Assembly (NCBI GenBank): GCA_910586445.1
Contig: CAJUHV010000006.1
Span: forward strand, 32,954-96,953
Length of the DNA: 64,000 nt
Direction of reading: 5' to 3'
Source: an uncultured Eubacterium sp.
Lineage (GTDB): Bacteria; Bacillota; Clostridia; Lachnospirales; Lachnospiraceae
The stretch's first letter is position 1. Each line of letters opens with the position of its first letter. Positions 33,042 through 41,848 of the stretch are shown here, one piece after another. A model generated the notes under the pieces. It was not told the DNA's origin and did no database searches. It was given only the letters and a program-made list of their open reading frames with translations. The position numbers and the translations under genes are program-made.

Positions 33042-34448
33042 TTAAATTTTTTCTTTTTTCAATGCGGTTTTCTGGCTGTCCGCTACGCCTTCAGATTTTT
33101 CTTTCTGAAACAGGATCTTAACCGTCAATAAAATCAGCTTTATATCCAGCCAGAAGGAATAGTTTTCTATATAAGTCAAGTCTAGTTTTAATTTATCATA
33201 CGGCACTGTATTATACTGGCCGTATACCTGTGCATATCCGGTCAGTCCTGCTTTCATCTTCAGCCTGAAGCGAAACTGCGGAATGCTCTGCTCGTACTCG
33301 CTTGTAATTTCCTCGCGTTCCGGTCTCGGCCCAACAAAGGACATGTCACCGATCAGCACGTTAAACAGCTGCGGCAGCTCGTCTACATGCAGCCTGCGGA
33401 TTACCTTTCCTACCGGAGTGATCCTGTCATCATGTGCACTGGCCAGCCTGGCCCCCTTTTTTTCTGATTCCACAATCATGCTGCGGAATTTATAAATGCG
33501 AAACGTCCTGCCGTCTTTGGTCAGGCGGTCCTGCGAATACATTACCGGCCCGCCGTCATACAGCTTGATCGCAGCCGCAATCAGCAGCATAACCGGGGAC
33601 GCTAATATACAGCCTGTCAGCCCGATTGCGATATCCATGGCCCGTTTTACAAAGCTCTGTCCAAAGGTCAGCCCATTGTTGCGGAACAACAGCAGCGGTG
33701 AATCAAACAAATCTATTTCTGAAGCGCTGATAATCATAATATCTGAGATCTTTGGCACGGAATAGCAGCGTATATTATGTTCAAAGCAGAATTTTAAAAA
33801 TAAATTACGCTCATGTGACGGTATATCTCCGATAATAATGGATTCATATTCTGGTATTTTGGCAAGAATCTGATCGATTCCTTCCTTTAAATGCATCGTC
33901 TGCTTTACAAGGTATTTATCTCCCCTGGATTCCAGCTTGCGTATCAGCGCTTTAGGGCTGATATCTCCGTAGATCAAAAGCATCTCATGCGGAGGGTACA
34001 GCCTCGCATAGACCGAGCGCATCGCGACAATCCATAGTATGCCGACTGCCATCTGCAGAACCGCCAGCACAGCAATCGGTGTAGAAAACTGCAGGAATTT
34101 CCATTTTGCAATCAATGCAAGCTGCAGATATTCCACCGCATTTGTCGCAATCACGGATAAAATCTGCGAATAGAACACATCCAGGTTGCGCAGGTAGCCT
34201 ACCCGAAATCCCCCGAGCACCTTCATAAACAAGATGAGCACAACTGCATACAGGACAATGACTGTCCAGTGCCCTCTGCGGTAATAGTAAAAATACCGGA
34301 AATATTTACGCATATGCCTTAATTCACGATTTGCATAGTAGTTATACCACAAACAGGCAAACATCGCCGTTTCTACTGCTATGATCAGGATCGTCCCAAG
34401 CAGCATAATGAAACGCTTATATTGCATTTTCGAATTTGTTTGTTTCAT
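33042..34448 (-). CDS. Polyprenyl-phosphate glycosylphosphotransferase (priming enzyme), copy 2
   Basis: 468 residues with the same architecture as the enzyme at 26807: four to five N-terminal membrane helices, a central domain, then KRAMDIAIGLTGCILASPVM, GGPVMYSQDRLTKDGRTF, YKFRSMIVESEKKG, HVDELPQLFNVLIGDMSFVG, RPEREEITSEYEQ and AGLTGYAQVYG. The ending GQYNTVPYDKLKLDLTYIENYS is typical of the exopolysaccharide subgroup. The two paralogues differ enough to suggest different sugar-1-phosphate donors or two glycans. ATG 4 nt before the end of the methyltransferase-kinase gene region, so co-transcribed. Confidence 0.94.
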   Translation of the reverse strand: MKQTNSKMQYKRFIMLLGTILIIAVETAMFACLWYNYYANRELRHMRKYFRYFYYYRRGHWTVIVLYAVVLILFMKVLGGFRVGYLRNLDVFYSQILSVIATNAVEYLQLALIAKWKFLQFSTPIAVLAVLQMAVGILWIVAMRSVYARLYPPHEMLLIYGDISPKALIRKLESRGDKYLVKQTMHLKEGIDQILAKIPEYESIIIGDIPSHERNLFLKFCFEHNIRCYSVPKISDIMIISASEIDLFDSPLLLFRNNGLTFGQSFVKRAMDIAIGLTGCILASPVMLLIAAAIKLYDGGPVMYSQDRLTKDGRTFRIYKFRSMIVESEKKGARLASAHDDRITPVGKVIRRLHVDELPQLFNVLIGDMSFVGPRPEREEITSEYEQSIPQFRFRLKMKAGLTGYAQVYGQYNTVPYDKLKLDLTYIENYSFWLDIKLILLTVKILFQKEKSEGVADSQKTALKKEKI

Positions 34449-34452
34449 AGAT

Positions 34453-36297
34453 TTAGTTTCCTGTCAGTTTTTTCTTAACGGCCCTGGCTATTTTAAATAT
34501 GCCTCGTCCTTTTAACAAGTTATTCTGCGCCACAACGCGGTCATAATCTGCTTTTAGTTCTGTAATATTGAAAAATCTGCGTTCCAGCAGGTTCACCATC
34601 TCCCGGTACGGAATCAGTCCGCCTGTCACATACTGCTGGAACCCCTCTTCCATCTGTGCATAGACTGCGGCTTCTTCCTGCGAAATGCCCGCTGCTGCCA
34701 GCAGCCTGTCCATCGTCAGTCCGTCATTATTTGGATTCTCATGATTGAGGAAAAACAGTGTCCGGTAAATCACAAAATCCTGCGGTATTGGAAAGAAAAA
34801 AGTCCATTCATAATCAATCACATGCCATGTCCCGTCATCTGTGGTCAAAATATTCGGAAGGATCAGGTCTATATCGGATACCTCCGAGCAGGCTGCATTC
34901 TGAATCGCCGAAATCCCCGCAATATTTCCAAATACATGTGTAAATTCTTTTGTAATCGTAAACGGTACTGTCTGACTGCTGTTTCTGATATATTGCCTGA
35001 TCTTGTGCAGGATGTCAAAGACTTTTTTCAAATTTCCTGCTGCCGCTGCCTGCTCAACCTGTGTCTGCAGCGCTTTAGCATGCAGGTATTCAAATTCTGC
35101 ATAAAGCTCTCCCTCTTCCTGCGTATGGAGCACACAATGGTTAAATTTTAAATCTGTCTGTTCATACTGCCTGCATAAACGCTCATAAGCCTCTGCAATA
35201 TGCGCTATATGGCGGGCACCCTGCGGATACATCGGCCGCTTGCATACCCTGCGGCCGTTTAAATCCGTACGGACGGCAAGCTCCCTGCTGCGGTCAGAAG
35301 CGTATCTGACATATTCCGTCTCCTGCTTTATGCCTTCTCCGCCGTCATCTGCGGCAAGGCATAGATAAGAATTGGAAAAAAACGGAAACTGCCCTTCTTC
35401 TATAATACTGTCATACACCTTCTGCTCGTCAAATAACAGCAGCCTGTCATCTTCATAATTTGCAATATTATAATTCAAATCTCCCTTTTTGGGAAGATGC
35501 CTGTCTGAATAAAGCTCGAGTGCAAAACGATAATCCGGGTACGGATAATAAAACTCCTGTTTTGTAAAGCCTGTCCGTCCAAGCAGATCTTCTAACGCCC
35601 TTTTCGAATACAGCTGTATTCCGGCATTTTCAAGTCCGGCAAAATATCTATTTGTATGCGGCTCCTTATTGCCTGCCCAGTATTTTAATCCAAATTTATT
35701 TTCCGCAGCAAGCACAAGCATTCCTTTTGGTTTCAAATGTGCGCGGATGGTGCGCAGCAGCCGTTCTGCCCGGTCTGCCGGAAACGGGACGCCGATCAGC
35801 ACGGCCAGGTCAAAGTCATCTGCAAGCTGCGCCTCACACTCGTCAAACGGCACCGCATAGATTGTCAGCTCTTTTTGTGCATGCCGTCTGGCATTGAGCC
35901 TGCTGAAATAAAGATTCTCTTCCTGGCAGGTGACTGCTGCCCCTTTTTTTAATAGCGCTGATGTAATCGATCCACATCCGGCTCCAAGCTCCAGCACCTT
36001 TGACTGCTTTGGAATATCCAGCCATTCGATGAGGCCGGCTCTGGACTCTGCCAGCTGATACATCGCCGTCCAGCTTTTACGGCTCGTAATCTGACTATGA
36101 TAATCATCCTCGGAATAATTATGCACGATTTCTTCCAGCACCCGGATCTCTTTATTCTCCAGATTCTCTTTATGCTTTAGATCCTCTTTATTCTCCAGAT
36201 TCTCTTTATCAGGCTCCCCTGCCATAAATCCTTCCATATTATCCGGCAGAAAAAGCACGGTACTTCCAATCTTCTGACTTACCATCCCTAGTCGCAT
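34453..36297 (-). CDS. Methyltransferase fused to a kinase-like domain
   Basis: 614 residues. After a Lys/Glu/Asn-rich leader with repeats (KENLENKE twice), a class I SAM methyltransferase follows: VLELGAGCGS (101-110), CQEENLYFSR, FDLAVLIG, LKPKGMLVLAAENKFG. The second half (about 330-560) shows a phosphotransferase-like pattern: EFEYL hinge, DIDLILPNIL in place of the usual HGDLxxxNIL catalytic loop, and VIDYEW as the metal-binding DFG equivalent. A methyltransferase-kinase pair caps the O9a-type chain in WbdD, next to an ABC exporter, as here. The polymer and the activity are inferred. The start is uncertain: ATG at 36297 or four codons later. Confidence 0.8.
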   Translation of the reverse strand: MRLGMVSQKIGSTVLFLPDNMEGFMAGEPDKENLENKEDLKHKENLENKEIRVLEEIVHNYSEDDYHSQITSRKSWTAMYQLAESRAGLIEWLDIPKQSKVLELGAGCGSITSALLKKGAAVTCQEENLYFSRLNARRHAQKELTIYAVPFDECEAQLADDFDLAVLIGVPFPADRAERLLRTIRAHLKPKGMLVLAAENKFGLKYWAGNKEPHTNRYFAGLENAGIQLYSKRALEDLLGRTGFTKQEFYYPYPDYRFALELYSDRHLPKKGDLNYNIANYEDDRLLLFDEQKVYDSIIEEGQFPFFSNSYLCLAADDGGEGIKQETEYVRYASDRSRELAVRTDLNGRRVCKRPMYPQGARHIAHIAEAYERLCRQYEQTDLKFNHCVLHTQEEGELYAEFEYLHAKALQTQVEQAAAAGNLKKVFDILHKIRQYIRNSSQTVPFTITKEFTHVFGNIAGISAIQNAACSEVSDIDLILPNILTTDDGTWHVIDYEWTFFFPIPQDFVIYRTLFFLNHENPNNDGLTMDRLLAAAGISQEEAAVYAQMEEGFQQYVTGGLIPYREMVNLLERRFFNITELKADYDRVVAQNNLLKGRGIFKIARAVKKKLTGN

Positions 36298-36332
36298 CCC
36301 TCTTATATCGAATCAGCCTCCGCCTGCGTCAA

Positions 36333-36650
36333 ATCTGCATAAAACCTATATCCGTTCTATAACTTATCTGCATAGAACCTGTATTAGTTCTATGACAGGC
36401 CTTCATGTAACTTGTATCAGTTTTACTGCGGATCTCATATAATCTGTATCGAATTTATAACATATCCATATGAGACCAGTATTAGTTCTATAATCAGATC
36501 TTCATGTAACCTGCAGCAATTCTATCGTAGATCTGCATGAAGCCTGTATCAATTTATAACATATCCACATGAAACCTGTATTAGTTCTATAACTTATCTG
36601 CATGAAGCTTATATCCGTTCTGCTGCATACCTGCATGAAATTTTATTATG
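36333..36650. repeat. 33-bp degenerate tandem repeat array between rmlC and the methyltransferase-kinase gene
   Basis: About nine and a half units with the plus-strand consensus ATCTGCATGAAACCTGTAT followed by a TAGTTCTATAAC-like half, spaced 32-34 bp. No conserved spacers, so not CRISPR. The 377-bp gap holds no gene; the frames are broken within 45 codons. Confidence 0.85.
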
Positions 36651-36674
36651 ATTTCATTCTTTTCCGCAACGGGT

Positions 36675-37238
36675 CTAGCTGCGGTACGTTTCCGTAAAAG
36701 CGCGGATGCCGCCCCATTGTCTGTCCTTCTCAGCCATAATCAGCTCCATATCATCTGGAACCGGCCAGTCAATCCCGATATCCGGGTCGTTATAAATCAG
36801 CCCGCCTTCATCATTTGGGTGATAAAAGTCTGTGCATTTATATGCAAACTCTGCATAATCCGACAGCACGACAAAGCCATGTGCAAAATCCTTAGGAATA
36901 AAAAACTGCTTTTTATTTTCCTCGGAGAGTTTGACGCCATGCCACCTGCCATAAGTCTTTGACCCTCTGCGCAGGTCTACTGCCACATCAAATACTTCTC
37001 CGCGGATTACGCGTACCAGCTTATCCTGCGGGTACTGAATCTGAAAATGCAGCCCGCGCAGCACGCCTTTCTTTGAAGCAGACTGATTGTCCTGTACAAA
37101 TACTGCGTCAATGCCTGCCGCTTTAAAATCATTATAATTATATGTTTCCATAAAATAGCCGCGGGCATCCCCGAATACAGTCGGCTCAATAACCAGCAGG
37201 CCCTCTATATCACATGTAGTTACTTTGATCTTTCCCAT
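36675..37238 (-). CDS. rmlC: dTDP-4-dehydrorhamnose 3,5-epimerase
   Basis: 187 residues from the ATG at 37238 (AAGGA 6 nt upstream); the frame is open further 5' but lacks an RBS there. RmlC cupin fold: ARGYFMETYN, FVQDNQSASKKGVLRGLHFQ with catalytic His, VRVIRGEVFDVAVDLRRGS, PKDFAHGFVVLSD and YKCTDFYHPNDEGG. It epimerises C3 and C5 of dTDP-4-keto-6-deoxyglucose on the way to dTDP-L-rhamnose. Lies 31 nt after rmlA. The C-terminal WGGIRAFTETYRS is a common Firmicutes ending. Confidence 0.97.
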   Translation of the reverse strand: MGKIKVTTCDIEGLLVIEPTVFGDARGYFMETYNYNDFKAAGIDAVFVQDNQSASKKGVLRGLHFQIQYPQDKLVRVIRGEVFDVAVDLRRGSKTYGRWHGVKLSEENKKQFFIPKDFAHGFVVLSDYAEFAYKCTDFYHPNDEGGLIYNDPDIGIDWPVPDDMELIMAEKDRQWGGIRAFTETYRS

Positions 37239-37269
37239 CTTTTTTCCTTCCCATTCTGTATGCTGCCGA

Positions 37270-38139
37270 TCACAGTCCCTGTGCAATGTCCATCAAATAC
37301 TGTCCGTAATTTGTCTTTAATAATGGCTGTGCCAATGCAATCAGCTGCTCGCGGTCAATAAATCCGCATTTGTATGCAATCTCTTCGATACATGAAATAT
37401 ACCGTCCCTGCCGCTTTTGTACTGCCGCAACAAAGTCTGCCGCATCCAGCAGGGAATCATGCGTCCCTGTATCCAGCCATGCAAAGCCGCGCCCCAGAGT
37501 CTCTACCTTCAGCTGTCCGCGTTTTAAATATTCCTCGTTTACGGAAGTGATTTCGATCTCGCCTCTTGCCGAAGGTTTTACATTTTTGGCGATTTCTACC
37601 ACCTGATTGTCATAAAAATACAGTCCCGGCACCGCATAATTGGACTTTGGCTGCTTAGGCTTTTCTTCGATCGAAAGAGCCCTGCCCTGCTCGTCGAACT
37701 CTACAACCCCGTATTCCCTAGGGTCTCTGACATAATAGCCGAAGATCACCGCGCCTTCGTTTATGCCGGCTGCGGATTTGAGCACCCTCGAAAAGCTCTG
37801 CCCGTAAAAAATATTGTCTCCGAGCACAAGCGCCGCCGGATCGTTTCCGATAAACTGCTCGCCGATCAAAAATGCGTCGGCAAGCCCGCGCGGTTCTGTC
37901 TGCACGGCATAACACATATTCAGCCCCAGCTGGCTGCCGTCTCCAAACAGGTCTTCGAAAATAGACAGGTCCCTCTGTGTAGAGATAACCAGAATATCCC
38001 GTATGCCCGAAAGCATCAGCGTAGACAGCGGATAATAAATCATAGGCTTGTCATACACCGGCATGATCTGTTTTGAGATCGATTTTGTCAGCGGATATAG
38101 TCTTGTGCCGGAACCTCCGGCAAGTATAATTCCCTTCAT
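37270..38139 (-). CDS. rmlA: Glucose-1-phosphate thymidylyltransferase
   Basis: 289 residues, the normal length. It makes dTDP-glucose from dTTP and glucose-1-phosphate. The nucleotide-binding start MKGIILAGGSGTRLYPLT, then SKQIMPVYDKPMIYYPLSTL, LGDNIFYGQ, VEFDEQGRALSIEEKPKQPKS and FAWLDTGTHDSLLDAA are all RmlA motifs. Second step gene order here is GT2 - rmlA - rmlC. Feedback inhibition by dTDP-rhamnose is known for the family. Confidence 0.98.
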   Translation of the reverse strand: MKGIILAGGSGTRLYPLTKSISKQIMPVYDKPMIYYPLSTLMLSGIRDILVISTQRDLSIFEDLFGDGSQLGLNMCYAVQTEPRGLADAFLIGEQFIGNDPAALVLGDNIFYGQSFSRVLKSAAGINEGAVIFGYYVRDPREYGVVEFDEQGRALSIEEKPKQPKSNYAVPGLYFYDNQVVEIAKNVKPSARGEIEITSVNEEYLKRGQLKVETLGRGFAWLDTGTHDSLLDAADFVAAVQKRQGRYISCIEEIAYKCGFIDREQLIALAQPLLKTNYGQYLMDIAQGL

Positions 38140-38178
38140 TACTTTAATCTCCTTTAAATTTTCCTGTAAAGGCAGCCG

Positions 38179-40692
38179 TTATTTTAACAGCTCAATCCTT
38201 CTTAAAGAAAAATCCTGATATCTTCTCGTCAGGTTCGGGTTATAATACGGATCTCCGGCGCTGATCAAATCCGCCCATCTGGCCGTAAATAAATCTACTT
38301 CTTTATTATAACGCGCCAGCTTCTCTGCCGTATTTTCCACCCCTCTTGATTTATATTCATAATGGTGCAGCATGGCAAACGGATTGTATACGACAAGCCT
38401 GCCCGTATCCCTGACTTTTAAACAGTAGTCAATATCATTGTATGCAATCTGCAGATTTCCATCCATGCCGCCGACTTCTTCAAAGACACTCTTTTTTGTC
38501 ATCAGGCAGGCTGCGGTGACGGCACTGTAATCCTGCGGACAGAAAATCCGGTTCTGATATCCCCCGTTTTCTTTTGGAAATCCTTGAAACCCTTCGCCGC
38601 ATATGCCTCCCAGTCCTACAATAACCCCTGCATGCTGAATCGTATCGTCAAAATAGAACAATCTCGCACCGCATATGCCTACATCCTCACGCATGCAGTA
38701 GCCCAGCATCTCTTCCATAAAATCAGGAGTAATCACTTCCGTATCGTTATTCAGCAGCAGAATGTAAGAGCCTTTGGACTGTGCCACGCCGAAATTGGTT
38801 ATTTTCGAATAATTAAACTCTTCCTTCCAGTATACCACGCGTACACGCTGATCCTGCTCCTGCAGCTTTTTATAATATGCAAACGTACTTTCCTCAGCAC
38901 TGTTGTTTTCTATAATTACAATTTCATAATTAGGATATGTGCACTTTTTAAGCACGGACTGCACGCACGTATCCAAATCATCTATATGATCCTTGTTTGG
39001 GATATTGACGGACACCATAGGCGTCTCATCCCATTGATATGTCGTATGATAAATGCCCGGCGTCTGCGACGGCGAAGCATATGCAGGTATCCCCTGCCTT
39101 TTATAATGTGCATTTAAAATAACCTGACCTGCTCCGTGCGGCTGCCTGCCGGTTTCCCGCTGATGATAGACTACACGCTGCAGATGCACGACCAACGAGG
39201 CAGCTTCGGCAGCGCGCAGGTAATAATCATAAGACGCCTCGTTCGCATATGCGGCATTCCATGCACCGATTTTGCTTACAAGATCCGCACGCAGCAGCAC
39301 CATGTGCCCCAGATAATTCATCGCACGCAGCATATCAATATTAAAATCAGATTTAAATACCGGCTTACTGTACAGCTTGCCGTCCTCAGACAGCTGGTCT
39401 TCGTCTGTATAACACATGTCTGCCTTTGGACAGTGCCGGATCAGCTCCAGACAGCTGTATAACGCATCTGGTTCTAACGTATCAGACGGCGCGAGCAGCA
39501 CTGTCCATATTTTCTTCGCATGTAAGTCCTGTTCTGACAGCTCTTTCGTACCCGCATCCGGCCCCTCTGCGGCAGTGCAGTCAAATGCATGCCGCCCGCC
39601 GATCCACGAAAACGCCTGCGCGATTTTATGCTGGCTGCTTTGCTGGCCGGCACTTTCCAAAAATATAATCTTGTTTTCAGAAATAATTCCATGCAGGCGT
39701 TCTTTTGCATTTTGTATTTCCGCCTGCGCACATACAATAATCCATTTCCAGTTTGTATAAGTCTGATTTTTCATAGACACTGCAGCTGCTGTAAAATAAT
39801 GGAAATCCTTATACGGCGTAACCACATATACAAGCGGAACAGTGCTCCCCCTGTGCTGTGATTCCTGCATCTTCTGTCTCTGACTTGCCAGCTGAGCTTC
39901 AGACGGCATATTTTTCTGACGCCATTTTGTATAATTGCCGGTATCTCCGACCAGCTCATACAGTTCATTGACTGCGCGTTTGCATGTTTTCTTTATGCCG
40001 TTGCGCTTCATATAATATTGTGCTTTTTTTACATACAGTATCACACGGTTTTTATCTACCGGGCGGAACTGATGCATGACAGAACGCTCCCCGTCTGTAA
40101 TCTGCAGTATCATTTTTTTCCTGCCGTTGACGGGCACTGTCACGCTGAACCCGCTGTCATACAAGCCGTCTGTCTCGCGGTACTCCAGTGCCACATCTGG
40201 TTTTGGAAAATGGCTGACCTCGCATTTGACCGGTACATCCATGCGGTCAAAGACATTGATTTTAATCGGCTTTTTCGAAGCTGCCCATCCGCTTATGACA
40301 CAGCTGGCACCTGTAGACTGCACATTGGTAATCCGGTAATTCAGCTGGCCGCGCAGCCGAAGCAGCTGCGGCACGCCGCGCTCAAAAAACAGCCTGCCGT
40401 CCGCAAGGCGTGCATGCAGCTTATGAAACCTGGCAAAATCCTTGGGCAGCTTTGCACTGATTACATATTCCTTTGACACCTTCAGATCGTATTTGGCATA
40501 TTTTTGCCGTACAGACTCATCCTCCAGACATACTACATGCGTATCCAGACGCTGATTGTCCAAATATACTTCAAAACAGTCTTTTCCTGCCTGGAAATCT
40601 CTGTCTTCTCCGTCAAACCAGCCGATCAGTACATACCTGCTGCTGCTTTCTATATGAAAATGTCCCTCCTGTACTACAAATCTGCCATTCAT
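38179..40692 (-). CDS. Large bifunctional-looking GT2 glycosyltransferase (rhamnosyltransferase-like)
   Basis: 837 residues. Residues 1-270 are beta-rich, with two related segments (SSSRYVLIGWFDGEDRDF; VQSTGASCVISGWAASKKPI). About 285-545 resembles a first GT2 domain whose metal motif is degenerate (LLAPSDTLEPDALY where LDHDD would be expected). About 565-830 is a second, intact GT2 domain: SVNIPNKDHIDDLDTCVQS, IIENNSAEEST, LLLNNDTEVITPDFME, and AYNDIDYCLKV. Double GT2 proteins of this type build rhamnan backbones or side chains in streptococcal and clostridial wall polysaccharides. Sits between rmlB and rmlA, so a rhamnosyltransferase is the likely role. Confidence 0.88.
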   Translation of the reverse strand: MNGRFVVQEGHFHIESSSRYVLIGWFDGEDRDFQAGKDCFEVYLDNQRLDTHVVCLEDESVRQKYAKYDLKVSKEYVISAKLPKDFARFHKLHARLADGRLFFERGVPQLLRLRGQLNYRITNVQSTGASCVISGWAASKKPIKINVFDRMDVPVKCEVSHFPKPDVALEYRETDGLYDSGFSVTVPVNGRKKMILQITDGERSVMHQFRPVDKNRVILYVKKAQYYMKRNGIKKTCKRAVNELYELVGDTGNYTKWRQKNMPSEAQLASQRQKMQESQHRGSTVPLVYVVTPYKDFHYFTAAAVSMKNQTYTNWKWIIVCAQAEIQNAKERLHGIISENKIIFLESAGQQSSQHKIAQAFSWIGGRHAFDCTAAEGPDAGTKELSEQDLHAKKIWTVLLAPSDTLEPDALYSCLELIRHCPKADMCYTDEDQLSEDGKLYSKPVFKSDFNIDMLRAMNYLGHMVLLRADLVSKIGAWNAAYANEASYDYYLRAAEAASLVVHLQRVVYHQRETGRQPHGAGQVILNAHYKRQGIPAYASPSQTPGIYHTTYQWDETPMVSVNIPNKDHIDDLDTCVQSVLKKCTYPNYEIVIIENNSAEESTFAYYKKLQEQDQRVRVVYWKEEFNYSKITNFGVAQSKGSYILLLNNDTEVITPDFMEEMLGYCMREDVGICGARLFYFDDTIQHAGVIVGLGGICGEGFQGFPKENGGYQNRIFCPQDYSAVTAACLMTKKSVFEEVGGMDGNLQIAYNDIDYCLKVRDTGRLVVYNPFAMLHHYEYKSRGVENTAEKLARYNKEVDLFTARWADLISAGDPYYNPNLTRRYQDFSLRRIELLK

Positions 40693-40716
40693 AGAATCAT
40701 ACGTCCTTATTTATCC

Positions 40717-41799
40717 TTACTTATCCTTATACATCTCTTCATAATATTTCTGATAATCACCGCTGGTAATATTTTTCATCCAGTCTTCATGGGCAAAGTA
40801 CCAGGCAATTGTCTTTTTAATGCCTTCTGCAAACATCGTCTCAGGCTCCCACCCGATCTGCTCTTTGATTTTATCTGGAGCAATCGCATAACGCAGGTCA
40901 TGTCCCTTACGATCTTCTACATAGGTAATGAGGTCTTTGCTGACCAGTTTTCTGCGCTCGTCATCTTCCGGCAGCATTTCCAATAACGCTTCGATAATAA
41001 TGTTTACAATTTCTATATTCTGCTTCTCATTATGCCCGCCGATATTGTATGTCTCTCCGAGCTTTCCCTTCTCCTGTACCAGATCAATCGCCTTTGCATG
41101 GTCATCTACGTACAGCCAGTCACGGACATTTTTCCCGTCCCCATAGACCGGCAGCTTTCTGCCGCAGAGTGCATTATTAATCATAAGCGGAATCAGTTTT
41201 TCTGGAAACTGGTACGGCCCATAGTTATTGGAACAGTTTGTAATATTTGCAGGAAAATGATATGTGTCTATATAGGACTTTACCAAAAAATCGGAGGCAG
41301 CCTTGCTGGCACTATACGGACTGTGCGGATCGTACGGCGTCGTCTCATAAAAATATCCGCCGTCCTGATCTAGGGAGCCATATACTTCGTCGGTAGACAC
41401 ATGCAGGAATTTCTTTCCTTCCTGATAGCTCCCGTCCGGCAGCTCCCATGCCGCTTTGGCACAGTTTAACATAACTGCCGTGCCCATTACATTGGTCTGC
41501 ACAAAAATCTCCGGATTGCGTATGCTCCGGTCTACATGCGACTCTGCCGCAAAATGCACGACGCGGTCAATGTCGTTTTGTGAAAATATATCAGAAACTG
41601 CCTCTTTATCGCAGATATCTGCTTTTATAAACGTATAATTATCCCTATGCTCCACATCCTTCAGATTTTCCAGATTTCCGGCATAAGTCAGTGCATCTAC
41701 GTTAATAATCCGTATTTCATTGTCGTATCTGCGGAACATATACTGGATATAATTAGACCCGATAAATCCGGCTCCGCCTGTCACTAAATAAGTTCTCAT
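40717..41799 (-). CDS. rmlB: dTDP-glucose 4,6-dehydratase
   Basis: 360 residues. Short-chain dehydrogenase fold: NAD-binding TGGAGFIGSNYI at residues 7-18, HFAAESHVDRSI, STDEVYGSL with catalytic Asp-Glu, and the Tyr-Lys pair in YSASKAASD. NCSNNYGPYQFPEKLIPLMI and VRDWLYVDDHAKAID are typical of RmlB. It forms dTDP-4-keto-6-deoxyglucose. Slightly longer than the average (about 340-355) because of an acidic insertion near residue 270. Confidence 0.98.
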   Translation of the reverse strand: MRTYLVTGGAGFIGSNYIQYMFRRYDNEIRIINVDALTYAGNLENLKDVEHRDNYTFIKADICDKEAVSDIFSQNDIDRVVHFAAESHVDRSIRNPEIFVQTNVMGTAVMLNCAKAAWELPDGSYQEGKKFLHVSTDEVYGSLDQDGGYFYETTPYDPHSPYSASKAASDFLVKSYIDTYHFPANITNCSNNYGPYQFPEKLIPLMINNALCGRKLPVYGDGKNVRDWLYVDDHAKAIDLVQEKGKLGETYNIGGHNEKQNIEIVNIIIEALLEMLPEDDERRKLVSKDLITYVEDRKGHDLRYAIAPDKIKEQIGWEPETMFAEGIKKTIAWYFAHEDWMKNITSGDYQKYYEEMYKDK

Positions 41800-41848
41800 A
41801 ATTTTTCGTCTTCTCCTTACCGGCAGTTATAACTATATATTATTATGA

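Noticed and set aside
36333..36650. CRISPR-like regular repeats
   Set aside because: Units are contiguous and degenerate, with no conserved repeat alternating with unique spacers, and no cas genes nearby.
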